A stretch of DNA of 64,000 bases from Aplectana chamaeleonis (GCA_029168955.1 JAPDOI010000193.1:806001-870000), one strand, 5' to 3'. Positions 45,413-55,500 are shown, counted from the first letter of the stretch. Notes: generated from the letters alone by a model not told the origin. Translations and numbers: made by a program.

Positions 45413-46170
45413 CGCTTAAAATTCCCAAGTTTTTACAACAGTGAGGATCGGTTGCAACTGGGAAGCTAATATGCTCCGAATCGGAATCGCTCGATTTGAA
45501 TTTATAGATCACATTTGACTTTTTTAAAATTTAGCAATTCCGATTGGGAGCATACTAGCTTCCCAGTTGCAACCGATCCTAACTGTTGTAAAAATCTGGG
45601 AATTTTAGGTGCATTTTCTGAGAATTTGAAAATTTGAATCTGTAGATCACATTTGAAATTTTCTGAGTTGAGCAATCCCGAATCGGAGCATATTAGCTTC
45701 CCAGTTGCAACCGATCCTAACTGTTGTAAAAATCTGGGAATTTTAGGTGCTTTTTCTGAGAATTTGAGAACTTGAATCTGTAGATCACATTTGAAATTTT
45801 TTGATTTGAGCAATCCCGAATCAGAGCATATTAGCTTCCCAGATGCAACCGATCCTAACTGTTGTAAAAATCTGGGAATTTTAGGTGCATTTTCTGAGAA
45901 TTTGAAAATTTGAATCTGTAGATCACATTTGAAAATTTCTGAGTTGAGCAATCCCGAATCGGAGCATATTAGCTTCCCAGATGCAACCGATCCTAACTGT
46001 TGTAAAAATCTGGGAATTTTAGGTGCATTCTCTGAAAACTCAAAAATTCGAATTTGTAGATCACATTTGACTTTTTTTTTAAATTGAGCAATGCCGATTT
46101 GGAGCATATTAGCTTCCCAGATGCAACCGATCCTCACTGTTATAAAAATCTGGGAATTTTAGGAGCATTT
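45413..46170. repeat. Exact 138-bp tandem repeat with inverted end copy
   Basis: CCGATCCTAACTG occurs at 45573, 45711, 45849 and 45987, exactly 138 bp apart, and again (CCTCACTG variant) at 46127 after a 2-bp slip in a T run. A partial inverted unit lies at 45413-45480, so the block is mirror-ended. Units differ by a few bases. Confidence 0.85.
45502..46137 (-). CDS. 211-codon frame of 46-residue repeats, status uncertain
   Basis: The minus strand of the 138-bp array is open throughout and gives a 46-residue unit (APKIPRFLQQLGSVASGKLI, then CSDSGLL, then KCDLQIQIFKFSEN), four and a half times. The period is an exact multiple of three, so every unit keeps the frame. It lies downstream, on the same strand, of the candidate exons at 46265-46738. 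No signal peptide or known domain. It may be an exon of a repeat protein or simply a stop-free repeat. Confidence 0.3.
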   Translation of the reverse strand: MRIGCIWEANMLQIGIAQFKKKVKCDLQIRIFEFSENAPKIPRFLQQLGSVASGKLICSDSGLLNSEIFKCDLQIQIFKFSENAPKIPRFLQQLGSVASGKLICSDSGLLKSKNFKCDLQIQVLKFSEKAPKIPRFLQQLGSVATGKLICSDSGLLNSENFKCDLQIQIFKFSENAPKIPRFLQQLGSVATGKLVCSQSELLNFKKVKCDL

Positions 46171-46264
46171 TCTGAAAATGGTTCATAAGCTTCTGTACTC
46201 TGCAGGTGCTTTTCGGCCAGAAAAAAAATTTCAAATTGTTTTCACCAACACCAGGAGAAGTCAC

Positions 46265-46738
46265 CCTAAGGTCACGTTCTAGAGTATATCAAACGAATAA
46301 AAATTTTCGAAAATTCCAATAAACGAACAATTCGAAGAAAAGACTCTTTCGAATATTCGAATAAACGAATTTTTTCGAGAAATTGACTTTTCCGAATATT
46401 CGAATAAACGAATTATTCGAAAAATTGACTTCTCCGAATATTCGAATAAACGAATTATTCGAGAAATTGACCTCCGAATATTCGAATAATCGAATTATTC
46501 CAATATTAGATTATTCGTTTATTCGCCCGAATATTCGTTTTCCGAATATGTTGACATACTCTATCACGTTCCCCAGACCCAAAGGTACCATTCGCGCTAA
46601 ACTGTTCACTTTCGGAGCTGAAAGTATTTTCCTCAAGGTTACAAAAAATAAACAGATTTCAGTATGACCTTTCCTCAGTTCAGGAGGAGTATGTCCAAAC
46701 TTTGGCAGTGCTATGAGTTGCTTTGAGTTTTCTGTCAT
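46265..46738 (-). CDS. Candidate 5' exons interrupted by a hAT MITE
   Basis: From ATG at 46738 the frame reads MTENSKQLIALPKFGHTPPE then LRK, with a GTCATA donor after 46669. A 51-nt AT-rich intron ending ATACTTTCAG leads to an exon from 46617 (PKVNSLARMVPLGLGNV) that is cut by the MITE at 46563. Removing the MITE and one 8-bp copy continues the frame to a GTGACT donor near 46264. The plus strand of the same block is also open (TFPRPKGTIRAKLFTFGAES), so the strand is not certain. No family is recognised. Confidence 0.35.
46280..46563. mobile_element. hAT-type MITE with perfect 8-bp duplication
   Basis: Ends TAGAGTATATCAA and TTGACATACTCTA. TCACGTTC is present on both sides (46272-46279, 46564-46571). 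Same family as 5415-5860 in reverse orientation, with fewer internal units of the ATTCGAATAAACGAATTATT array. Confidence 0.9.
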
Positions 46739-46956
46739 CGATAGTTTTCATTATGTTATCACGTTCTCCATTACCATACATTGTGTAGTTTTAAGGAATT
46801 TCACATAGCTGTTGTTGTTTGGGCATTTTCGTTTTGTTTGCGTGCCTCTTTAACGCTTGCCTTATGCGAATGTAATGAAGCTATAACTATAACTAGGAGT
46901 AAAAAGAAACACAGTCCGTCATGAGTTAGATCAATTGCTTCCTTATAAAACGAGAT

Positions 46957-47112
46957 ATGAGATCGGATTTTTTAGGAACAGATCACGCTAGTAACAACAT
47001 CAAACTTGGAGATCCTAGAGGAGCTTGGGCGAATTGGTTTATGAAGTTGAGAAACATTCCTGCAGAGCAAAACCTCGTGAACTACACCCCTTACCTTTCA
47101 AAGCCCCGGTAG
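46957..47112 (+). CDS. Probable terminal exon, unknown product
   Basis: A TTTTTTAG acceptor at 46975 (or ATG 46957) precedes a clearly protein-like frame: NIKLGDPRGAWANWFMKLRN, then IPAEQNLVNYTPYLSKPR and TAG at 47110. Two Trp and a Pro/Tyr-rich end are unlike the surrounding repeats. It does not join in phase to the plus-strand reading at 46565-46645. The family is not recognised. Confidence 0.4.
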   Translation: MRSDFLGTDHASNNIKLGDPRGAWANWFMKLRNIPAEQNLVNYTPYLSKPR

Positions 47113-47429
47113 AACTCGTAATTCTACTTCTATGTGCTTGGCCATTCTGATAATGTAAATAATATGATGGACGTGAAATAGTTTTACTTTTTGCAGAAGT
47201 AAAAAATGGAAACGCCTTGGTTTTTTATTCCTTAGTAGGACACCCACAAATTGGATTTGACAAGAAACAAGGAAGAGAAAAGGTTTGGAATCATCGAAAA
47301 CATCGTAAGCGCGTGATTCTTTATTTCGATGCATTCCCAATCAGATCGTTCTGCAGGATCATACACGATTCACGTAGGGAAGCTCCAAAATAATTATCAA
47401 GTAGGCAGCCTACCTAATATACTTCGGAA

Positions 47430-47740
47430 CGAATTATATTATCCGAAAAATATTTGAATGAGAATTTCGAATCACTCAAAATTCGAAATTCGAAAATTTT
47501 GGTTTTCGAATAATATTCGAAATTCGAATATTTCAAAAACGGGCTTCCGAATAATATCCGAAATTCGAATACTTCGTAAAAAGCGGTTTCGAATAACATT
47601 CGAAATTCGAATATTACAAAGATAGGCTTTCGAATAGTTTTCGAAATTCGAATATTTCGAAAACAGGCTTTCGAATAATTTTCAAAATTCGTATATTTTT
47701 AAGAGCATATTCGAATTTTAAAATTCGAATAATCGAAATG
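47430..47740. repeat. Degenerate TTCGAA-rich array
   Basis: Units of roughly 50-60 bp with GAAATTCGAATATTTC and GGCTTTCGAATAAT. The related block at 49470-49700 shares the flank word CCTAATAT. AT-rich and incapable of stable coding. Confidence 0.6.
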
Positions 47741-47744
47741 CACA

Positions 47745-48200
47745 ATCACTGTTTCATTAGAAGTTCTTTTTTTAATCAACCTTTGAAAGCACACTCTATC
47801 AAAGCACCATCTTGGCCTATTCACCCCACGCCCGATTTGGGGCTCTCACACGCTTGGATCGTGTGAAATATCGCGTCACCGTACAAGGTGCTCCATCGGT
47901 GCGATAGCTGGCTTGAACGGCCACCCAATGCAAACCGTTATCTCTCGTTTTCGCATTTATTATGTACATAGCTGTGAGGCGGATATGGACAGTACCAGCG
48001 TTTTAGCTCCCAAACCACTCCCGTTCTAGAGAAACAGTTACATGAAATACCGACGGGAGTGATTGAGCTCACTAATCTAAAATGACTAGTCTAGAAACAT
48101 TAGCTAGGAGTAGTCGTTACGGCTACAGAGGTTTGGTTGTGCTCAGGCCTTGTAAATTACGATTTGTGAATTACGAGAAACTTGAAAATTTACGAAATTA
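47745..48200. other. No gene seen
   Basis: Mixed-composition sequence with no exon-like frame. ACTCCCGT and ACGGGAGT at 48016 and 48052 form a short inverted pair. Confidence 0.3.
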
Positions 48201-48302
48201 CAAAATTCAGTTACACACAGCCGTGCTCGGCGTAGTACGATCGATATTATAGGATCGCGCTACGCCGCGCCTCTCGGGGGCGGGAGTATAAACGTCGCCT
48301 AA

Positions 48303-48598
48303 GGTCAATGGTATACATTGTCGCTGCCATGAGCGACAGTCATGACATTTAGCACAAGTTCGGGACCAGCATCGGAGCAATGGACGTCGTTGGAACAGTT
48401 GTCGCGTGTCAGTCGCAGCGACGTGTCGTGGAGGGCTGACATACTGCAAATGCGCCGATGTCTTTCCTTGCCACTGTCGCTGTCGCTGTGCGGCGCACTG
48501 CGACAGCGACTGATTTGAAGAGCGAGAGGCGGTCGCTGTCGTTGTGCAGAGCGACGCGACCTCGTGTCACAAAACTATACCATTGGCCTAACCCCCTT
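48303..48598. mobile_element. PIF/Harbinger-like MITE, GGTCAATGGTATA ends
   Basis: GGTCAATGGTATA and TATACCATTGGCC are inverted ends and TAA flanks both sides (48300-48302, 48599-48601). The interior holds a GTCGCTGTCGCTGTG...CGCACTGCGACAGCGAC hairpin. 296 bp. Confidence 0.7.
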
Positions 48599-48619
48599 TT
48601 CATACCTTTGCTTCCGCGT

Positions 48620-49070
48620 CAAATGCCACTCCTTAAGGAAAATAATAAAACCCGTCGGTGGCGAAGAAAAGTTCTCGATCGCTATTACCTCTACAGCGCC
48701 GTTTGCCGCGCTTTACTTTCTCGTTACCAGTTCCGATCGCGAATCGATTTCGCCAGCATTCTCATATGAAAAGAAGCTAGTTGCCAACTTCCGGCTCATT
48801 TTCACGTAATCCAAAACACTGGCTTCATTGTAGCTCAAGAGCGGCATTTTCCGCGGCCCCTCCCCCCACCTAAAGTCGGGCAAGCTCAGCGGCTTTGCCT
48901 TGGCTGCGCCGTGGCGTAGTAGTAGGTCTTGAGAGCGGCGCTCGGCGCTTTGGTGCGATAAGGCACTTCCCCAGGGAGGGAAAGTGGTGGTCAAGTCTCG
49001 CCTGAAGCCAATCGTCTGGTGCTAAACGCGCGTGACGCACTTGTGGAGACTATGAATACTACAGCGGAGA
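48620..49070. other. CpG-rich stretch, no gene called
   Basis: Open frames on both strands overlap. A GC-rich block at 48850-48960 shows no motif. Unassigned. Confidence 0.3.
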
Positions 49071-49074
49071 CGCT

Positions 49075-49568
49075 ATGGCGGAGCGGATTAGAATGCGCCC
49101 TGACTTTGCCGAGGAAGCAAAACCTGTACATGCGATCACTATCATAGTAGCAGCAGATAGCACTCAAATTAATAACTATATTAACCAAAATGAAATTGAA
49201 GACGGATTAATAATGAAAATCAGGCGTCATGCTATTTATACATCAACGCCACGCCCGCGCGTGCCGTATTAATGGCGCCTAACATCGTGGTAGGCTATTT
49301 CAACCAGTTCCGACACAATCCAACCCCAGGAACAGATTCTGCAGCCATCCTTGTTGAAAATGGTTTGAGATTAAGAGTTAGTGTAACCGATGAATATTTC
49401 TACAAAGTGATAGTCACGGTAAATGACAGTTCAAAACTAATTTTTGAAATCGAAGCTATCATTTGTGAATTCGGGAAAATTTATCCGAAAAATAGAAAAA
49501 ATTGTTCGAAAATTCGAAAAAATTATTCGATAACCCGAAAAAATTATTCGAAAATTCGAAGATCTTGA
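49075..49568 (+). CDS. Two overlapping short frames, unknown
   Basis: The first frame (49075-49272, 65 codons; AERIRMRPDFAEEAKP near its start) ends in TAA that overlaps the ATG of a second frame (49272-49568, 98 codons; NIVVGYFNQFRHNPTPGTDS). The second runs into TTCGAA repeat sequence at its end, so its C-terminal 35 residues are probably not genuine. Sequence before the repeat looks protein-like. No splice sites or family recognised. Confidence 0.25.
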
Positions 49569-49700
49569 TTTTTGAATATACCCGGCAATTTGAAATTCGA
49601 AAACTCAGTTTTTCGAATAAATTCGAAAATCCGAAATTCGAAAAAAATGATTTTCGAATATATTCGAAATTCGACAATTTTTACAGTTTTGCCCAAGTAT
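49470..49700. repeat. Degenerate TTCGAA-rich array, second block
   Basis: Repeats of AAAAATTATTCGAAAATTCG and related words, similar to 47430-47740. Confidence 0.55.
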
Positions 49701-49826
49701 ACTACCTAATATGAATATATTGAGGACGTCTTCTTTTCAAAAAGGTTTATATGAGCATAATAGCTGATTTAGTAGCTGAAATGTAGTGTTCATATCACGT
49801 ATTGCACTATTTTCACTTCGTAAGGC

Positions 49827-49984
49827 TTGTCAGTAGGGTATTAAGAAGATCTAGGACTCGTTTCGTCTGTATATCACATTCTCTCGCCTCTGTACGATTT
49901 TGGTGGAGTGTACAATCGTGCTCCAATCGTGCAAGCCGCGCGCGCCCCTGGGTAGCGTCCCACGCGTCGCGCCAGCCGGCCTCC
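49827..49984. repeat. Arm of a large inverted repeat (partner 44419-44575)
   Basis: Inverse of 44419-44575, ending at the CTCAG terminus of the next element at 49985. Together the arms enclose about 5.25 kb containing the 138-bp array and the 46-47 kb exons. Confidence 0.65.
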
Positions 49985-50835
49985 TCAGACAGTCGGTGGT
50001 ACTCGGACACCGCCGATGCAGAGCTCGGACGCTCCCACAGCGACGTCTGGCCTGGAGGACGGGCGCTCACCGGCCACAGAACCTTCTCGGACGCGGGTGT
50101 AGGACATATGGCGCGGCCCTTCGTGTGGCATCCGAACGCGGCGCGCTATTGCCACCCGGACGCTACCGTATGCTCGCCGCGCCATCGGGCTGCGACCGGT
50201 CACGCGAAACCGTGCGGAGTGGTCCATCAAGTGACATTGGAGCGAGTTCTGTGGTGGAAAGGCTGACCAATCAATAATGAAGGATGCACGATAATCGATC
50301 TCTCTAATCATCTTCCAGTACGGACACTCTCTAGTTGGCAAGGTGCCATCTCTTGAGCTTCGCGTCAGAAAAGAACGCGAAACGTGTTTCTGGGATATAT
50401 TTTTTGGTTTAGAGTTGATTTAACTGAGTCGGATTGCACCCAAAACTTCTCTATATACGGTAAATTGAATTGAGAAAGTTTGTCTTAGTTTTTCATGTGG
50501 TACTGTAATAATTTCGTTTTTCATTCTCTGTTATTCGAATAGAGGGAAAGTTCAAATCTTCATTATCTTTACTATCATTGTTGACTTATTAGTTATTAGT
50601 ATTAGTACAATTATTAAAGTCAATTAGTGTTATCATGTGAGCACTGCATTACATTATTGTTATGAAGTGCAGGAATACTTTAAAAAATAATTTCTATATA
50701 GTGTTCTATACTACCTAAAAACTATATATTGCTATTTCACGCTACCCTATCCTTTATCGTAGTATACTAATCTATGCTATATTATCCTTCCATATAATTA
50801 TATTATGCTGTTCTATACCAATTTATCCTCTAATA

Positions 50836-51396
50836 CAGTAGCAGTCATAAATCTATTGACATGGCTTTTCGCCAATAATGTTTTTATACAAATCTTGGGC
50901 TGGTCTTGTCGAAACTTGCTGAAACCTTAATATGCTATGAGGCATCACAACTCTTGATTTACACATACACGGGATTAAGTTTGAGGTGCAATTTTTAAAT
51001 TAAGAATTTAGTTATCATTTTTGGTATGATTTCAAGTTAGCACTATTCCCACAAAACATGGCTATTTCAATTCCAAACACGTTACAGTTATTCACCATTT
51101 GAAGACCCTCTACATCCGTTGTAAAACCTTGTAAAAGATTAATTTCTATAAGTTTTTTTAAATAATTTTAAAATGAATTTACGCGATATTGCACCTATTA
51201 AATATCCTTCGTTGACGTTATCGATAATGATAACTAAATTCCATATTCGAAAACTGCACTATCAAAAGTTCATCTTGTGTATGTGTGAAGCAAGAGTTGT
51301 GATGCCTCTTACCATACTAAAGTTGGACCAAGCCAAGATATGTATAAAAACATTATTAGCGAAAAGGCCGTGTCAATAGATTTATGACCCCTACTG
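50836..51396. mobile_element. Mariner-like MITE
   Basis: Ends CAGTAGCAGTCATAAATCTA and TAGATTTATGACCCCTACTG with TA on both sides (50834-50835, 51397-51398). Inverted matching continues for about 70 nt (TTCGCCAATAATGTTTTTAT against ATAAAAACATTATTAGCGAA). 561 bp, no frame for transposase. Confidence 0.85.
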
Positions 51397-51910
51397 TATG
51401 AACAACTAGATATATGTACACATACACTATTATGTATTTTCAAACAAAATATTCCAATGCAACTATGTACAAACAATTATTATTATTGTTATTATTATTA
51501 GTCTTGGCATCACTAATACAATCACCAGTTACTGAGCATCACGAAAGTGCAATCAAATAGTAGTTCCAGTTACATTTCTCGACATGTACATATATACAAT
51601 ACATCTATATTCTTCTTTGACGATCGCGCACACGGAGATGTCTCTTCTCGTTCGGGTTCTGAAATGTATCTAGGAGGGCCAGATTTTGAAAAGAATGGCA
51701 GAAGGGAAGCAAAGCCGAAAACGAACTGCAGAGAATAATTAATCATGATTCCTAGAGATCATGATAAGCCTTCTCTCAGCACGCTGATGGCTACTGATCT
51801 GGGTGGGAGGAGTAGCGATAAGGAAGGATAGAGAAGGCAGAATAAGAAAAACAATCCTAAAACCCACAAAACCTCTATGAATCCAACTTACCTGTGTTCC
51901 TTATTATGTA

Positions 51911-52112
51911 TAGTGGAGCTCACCAAGAGTGTCTCATTTACTTATCAATGAGAAGCGGTCGATTGGAGATCAATGAACATGAAACTCATTGCAGCGCAAC
52001 CGCTCTCGCTCAATCGGTATCGAGCGTGCTGGTATGGGATTCTTGCATATTGATCCCCAGCCGACCGCTTCTCATTGATGAGTTAATGAGACATTCTTGG
52101 TGAACTCCACTA
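51911..52112. mobile_element. Small TA-flanked palindromic MITE
   Basis: TAGTGGAGCTCACCAAGA and its near inverse, with GAGAAGCGGTCG / CGACCGCTTCTC inside and TA on both sides. About 200 bp and nearly fully palindromic. Confidence 0.8.
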
Positions 52113-53037
52113 TAGTAGTAGTTTAGCGGAGCGAATAGCGCAGTAATAGAGGGAAACTAGAAAATGCGGAAGAGATGGTCAAATTTCAATCAAGTGGAGG
52201 CGAAACCCGCAGGAAATGGGCAAAACAGGTGTAGAACAGCCCTGACTGAGAATATCTGACGACGAATAAGCGGCAAAATATGGAGGAAAAAGACGATTTT
52301 AGGAGCGAAACGGTCGAATTTCAGAATATGACGTTGGAAAGGCGATACACAGCTGAATATACGGAGGGATTAGAGAATACGAGAGATAGCAGAATATTTG
52401 GAGGGGAGAGACGTTGTATAGCGTCCCCTAGTCCGCCCGCCAACTTGGACGCCTGCGGACAACTCGTCCACCTGAGTACCGCGCTGCGGCGGCGCGGCGT
52501 GTTACTGTAGCCATCGGGTGGCTATAGCGATGCGCTCTCCGGCTGTCACACGAAGGGTCGCGCCATTCGACCGCCATCCCTCGGACGCCGACCTCTACCA
52601 AATTTTGGCCGTGAGCGCCCCTTCACGCTAATGTAGGCTGTCGGTTTTCGTGATGTTTTATGACGGATCGCGAGTTGTTAGGAAACAAGCCGAAAGGCCT
52701 GTTTCCTACAATCTAACACCTGGGGCATTGAGCCCCCAGGCCTTCCTTTGTTTTTGGGCTACCTGGGCAATACCAAAATCTTGCTTTGCCCTTTGACGAC
52801 CATGAATCGGCCAGCTAACCCCCACGCGCCCCGTATACGGCGCGGGTTTGCACTTATCCTTCAACATGTACTCTCGTGTTGGTGGCTTGACGGTTGTTGG
52901 TCTGCGTCCGGGAAAATCGACATAGCCGTCTCGCTAGGGGAGCTACCGGTCAACGTCTCTCGTCCCGCTCACTTCAAGGTGCGCTCACCGGACAAGACAC
53001 CTAGAAGTCGGCGTCCGAGTACCTCCGACTGTCTGAG

Positions 53038-53172
53038 TCCGGTGGCATGTTACGTAAAGATACCTCTAGTCGCCGTCGCGCGGCGCGGCTGGCGCGGCGA
53101 GGTGTGATGGAGCGCGCTTGTCACACCACGCACACATACACACACACACACACACCGCTAGTCGCATAGTTG
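53038..53172. repeat. Inverted-repeat arm (partner 55505-55612) with CA microsatellite
   Basis: TTACGTAAAGATA, CTAGTCGCCGTCGCGCGGCG and GCGCGCTTGTCACA occur in inverse at 55505-55605. A CA dinucleotide run lies at 53131-53156. As at 44.4/50 kb, each arm abuts a CTCAGACAGTC element. Confidence 0.65.
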
Positions 53173-54004
53173 TGAGGCCAATGCTGGCAGAGTTTTGATT
53201 CATATCGCGTACCGTTTTTCTAGGATACATTTTTAGCCCAAGTACTGACATTGGATCCATTATTAGAGCTAATTTTCAATTGTAGTGGAAAGCGACCACG
53301 CCAACAACTGCTGAACTAACAGCACCTGACTATTTCGTTAATGATGACAACTTGCTCATTCACAGGGATTTTGACGGATTTACGCTTCTTTCCTCAACAC
53401 GTGTTTAATGATGTTTTCAAATAAGCTTCTACATGTATCAAAATATATTATATAGGCTCGCAAAAAATCAGTAATCAACAACAAATTTCTCCATGAGAAA
53501 GTTTGTTCATGAAGCATAGGACGGTCCAGCTTCATCGTGTAGCGGGCTCTGTCTCATATCTTGAACAAAGCATGTAGATCGTCGATATCAGTCCTTGGCT
53601 TATGTTTCTTCAGTTTTCCACGATAAATCATGTATGTGAAACTTTTATTTTACTATTACTACGGGAACGTATTTTACTCTAACACCTGGCATGTGTACCT
53701 ACCGTCAGCAAAGCAACCTTTTGCAGATGAGGTTTCGCGCCGTCTTTTGTCAACTCTGGACGTGGCCCTACAACTGTACCCACATCCGCTGATTGCGCCA
53801 AGGCTGCGGTTGCATTTATCTGTTCCAAAATCTTGTCTAAATTTTCGAGCGCTTTATTTGTACCCGCCTTTGCCAACGACTTTGCCACCATCTCGATTAC
53901 TGAGTACTTCTGAAACATTTCATTCAGGCCGTTTTTTGAGGGATTTGGGCAGCGTGAGACTTACGCTTGCTATGGAATGCAATTTTTGATAACCCAGTTC
54001 TATG

Positions 54005-54640
54005 TTAAAGGCAGCATACACGCTCACAAACATGGTTGAGATAACAGCACAAATAGGACCGCCTGGCCCCTACCATCTCGTCAACGGCGTTTGAAGCGCT
54101 GAAAACCATCCAGGTTGACAGAATTCGAGCATTCCCGTCCCGAAAGCCTGTGGACCCCCCCCCCTACGAATAACAGAATGAAGAGTGAGGCATGTGAAAA
54201 CATTTGATAGCTTAGAGTGATAGCCCTAGCAAATGAGAGTCTACGAGAGAAACGGCTTGGTTTACCTGAATATAACATGTCTGCACTGATGAAATGCTCC
54301 ATTTATAAGCCAGCCGGAGTAGATGGGCTTTCTTGAAAGTGGATGGGAATTAATCGGTATGTAAACAAGTTATATACAGGGAAATCAAGCTGTTTCTCTC
54401 GTAGACCCTCATTATATAGTACTATCGCTCTAAATTATCAAATGCTTCCACATGCCTCACTCTTCATTCTGTTATTGCTAGGAAGTGAATTCCACATGCA
54501 TTCGAGAGGGGAATGCTCAAATTCTGTCAACCTGAATGTTTTTTAGCGCTTCAAACGCCGTTGACGGCATGGTAGGGGCCAGGCGGTTAAATTTATGCTG
54601 TTATCTCAACCATTTTTGTGAGCGTGTATGCTGCCTTTAA
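54005..54640. mobile_element. TTAA MITE, GGCAGC family, copy 2, in an exon
   Basis: TTAA at 54005-54008 and 54637-54640; ends AAGGCAGCATACACGCTC. Closely similar along its whole length to 17058-17696. It lies within the coding exon of the minus-strand gene, between codons for GAQ and LN on paper. Confidence 0.9.
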
Positions 54641-54666
54641 GCTGAGCTCCAGTTATCTCCTCTGCT

Positions 54667-54700
54667 GTGGAACGTTGAGTCTGCCGACTCAACGTTCCAC
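54667..54700. repeat. Perfect 15-nt-arm hairpin in coding exon
   Basis: GTGGAACGTTGAGTC and GACTCAACGTTCCAC around TGCC. It lies in the exon just upstream (minus strand) of the MITE insertion site. It could be chance, an RNA structure or a small insertion, although it preserves the frame. Confidence 0.6.
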
Positions 54701-54949
54701 TGATTGCTTCCAATATGGACAATTTTCTCCCGGCGACTCTCGTAATGTTCAACCGCTCGTCTATGGCGCCTATTCGTTTCCAAGGCGCGGAAGGAACACT
54801 TAAGAAGTCTGCGACGATCCTAAAAGATGACACGTGATGCTAATAATGCTATTGTCTTTGCATGTACAGCCTCTCTCTAACTCGTTGACTACCCTTCTGG
54901 ATGTAGCTTCCCGCGCGATTGCACCTGATTTCAACCAATGTGAGATGTC

Positions 54950-55500
54950 CTATAGATGAAGAAAAATATTAACCATTACCGCAGTCTACGATATTTTCCA
55001 GATTTTCTGAAATCCACCGATCTCTGCATTAATGTGAGGCAGTGTTTCTCGCATTCTATCGCTAACCATTGCCAAACCAGAATGAAGTTTTTTCTCCTTT
55101 ACTCTTAGGGTGAATTAATATAAACGATACATGTGTTCGTTTCTTTGAAACATCTAAGAATGCTTCCACACGAGAGGCTCGCAGGCGAAAGTTGCATCGT
55201 GCTCAGTTGGTTAAATTACGTGTGGATAGACTTGACGCGCCTGCGCCGAATCGAATAGGATGTGAATAAAAAAGATTGTGCCTTCTGTATCAATTAGTTA
55301 TGAGGATTCAGTTCATACTAAATCGATTGGTAGCAATGGTTAACCCTTATTTATGGAAGAACTGCCTAAGTTTTCAGTTCAAATCGCGGCACAACAATTG
55401 AGCCGGTTGATTTGCGTTCCTAGAACGTAAACAGTCTGGCACTCTGAATCAAATTATGACGAGAAACATAACCATTTAACTTGTTCCTCACTCCTCTGTT
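54950..55500. other. Upstream region of the interrupted gene
   Basis: A minus-strand block at about 55090-55010 (MVSDRMRETLPHINAEIG) could hold a further exon but does not join in phase with 54949-54882. The rest is AT-rich without signals. A tRNA-like A-box near 55198 lacks a matching fold. Confidence 0.25.

Larger units (their letters stand above)
50094..52579. mobile_element. 2486-bp element with 8-bp duplication
   Basis: CTCGGACG occurs directly on both sides (50086-50093, 52580-52587). Ends are imperfect inverted repeats sharing ATGGCGCG, CCCTTCGTGTG and TAGCCACCCG / TTGCCACCCG words. The 8-bp duplication points to hAT-like transposition. No transposase frame was found; the interior includes two further MITEs and AT-rich filler. 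Confidence 0.7.
49985..53037. mobile_element. CTCAGACAGTC MITE split by a 2.5-kb insertion
   Basis: Left part 49985-50093 and right part 52588-53037 sum to 559 bp, matching the 569-bp intact copies. TC flanks both sides, another 2-bp duplication. The split lies inside TTCTCGGACGCCGACC sequence known from 42388-42400. Confidence 0.85.
53554..54949 (-). pseudogene. Multi-exon gene interrupted by a TTAA MITE
   Basis: Minus-strand exons join in phase: 54949-54882 (DISHWLKSGAIAREATSRRV; acceptor TCTATAG, donor GTTAGA); 54819 to 53965 (acceptor CATCTTTTAG, donor GTAAGT), split by the 636-bp MITE at 54005-54640; 53909-53703 (acceptor ATGTTTCAG, donor GTAGGT), reading KALENLDKILEQINATAALA; and a final block to TGA at 53554-53556 ending KPRTDIDDLHALFKI, whose acceptor is unresolved. 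Dropping the MITE and one TTAA gives 97 whole codons for the first two exons and keeps phase 0 into the third. The product would be helical and Ala/Leu-rich; no family is recognised. If the MITE is not spliced out, the protein stops inside it. Confidence 0.6.

Noticed and set aside
55190..55270. tRNA-like sequence (GCTCAGTTGGTTA A-box)
   Set aside because: No matching B-box, acceptor stem or anticodon arm could be formed; possibly a remnant of a tRNA-derived repeat.
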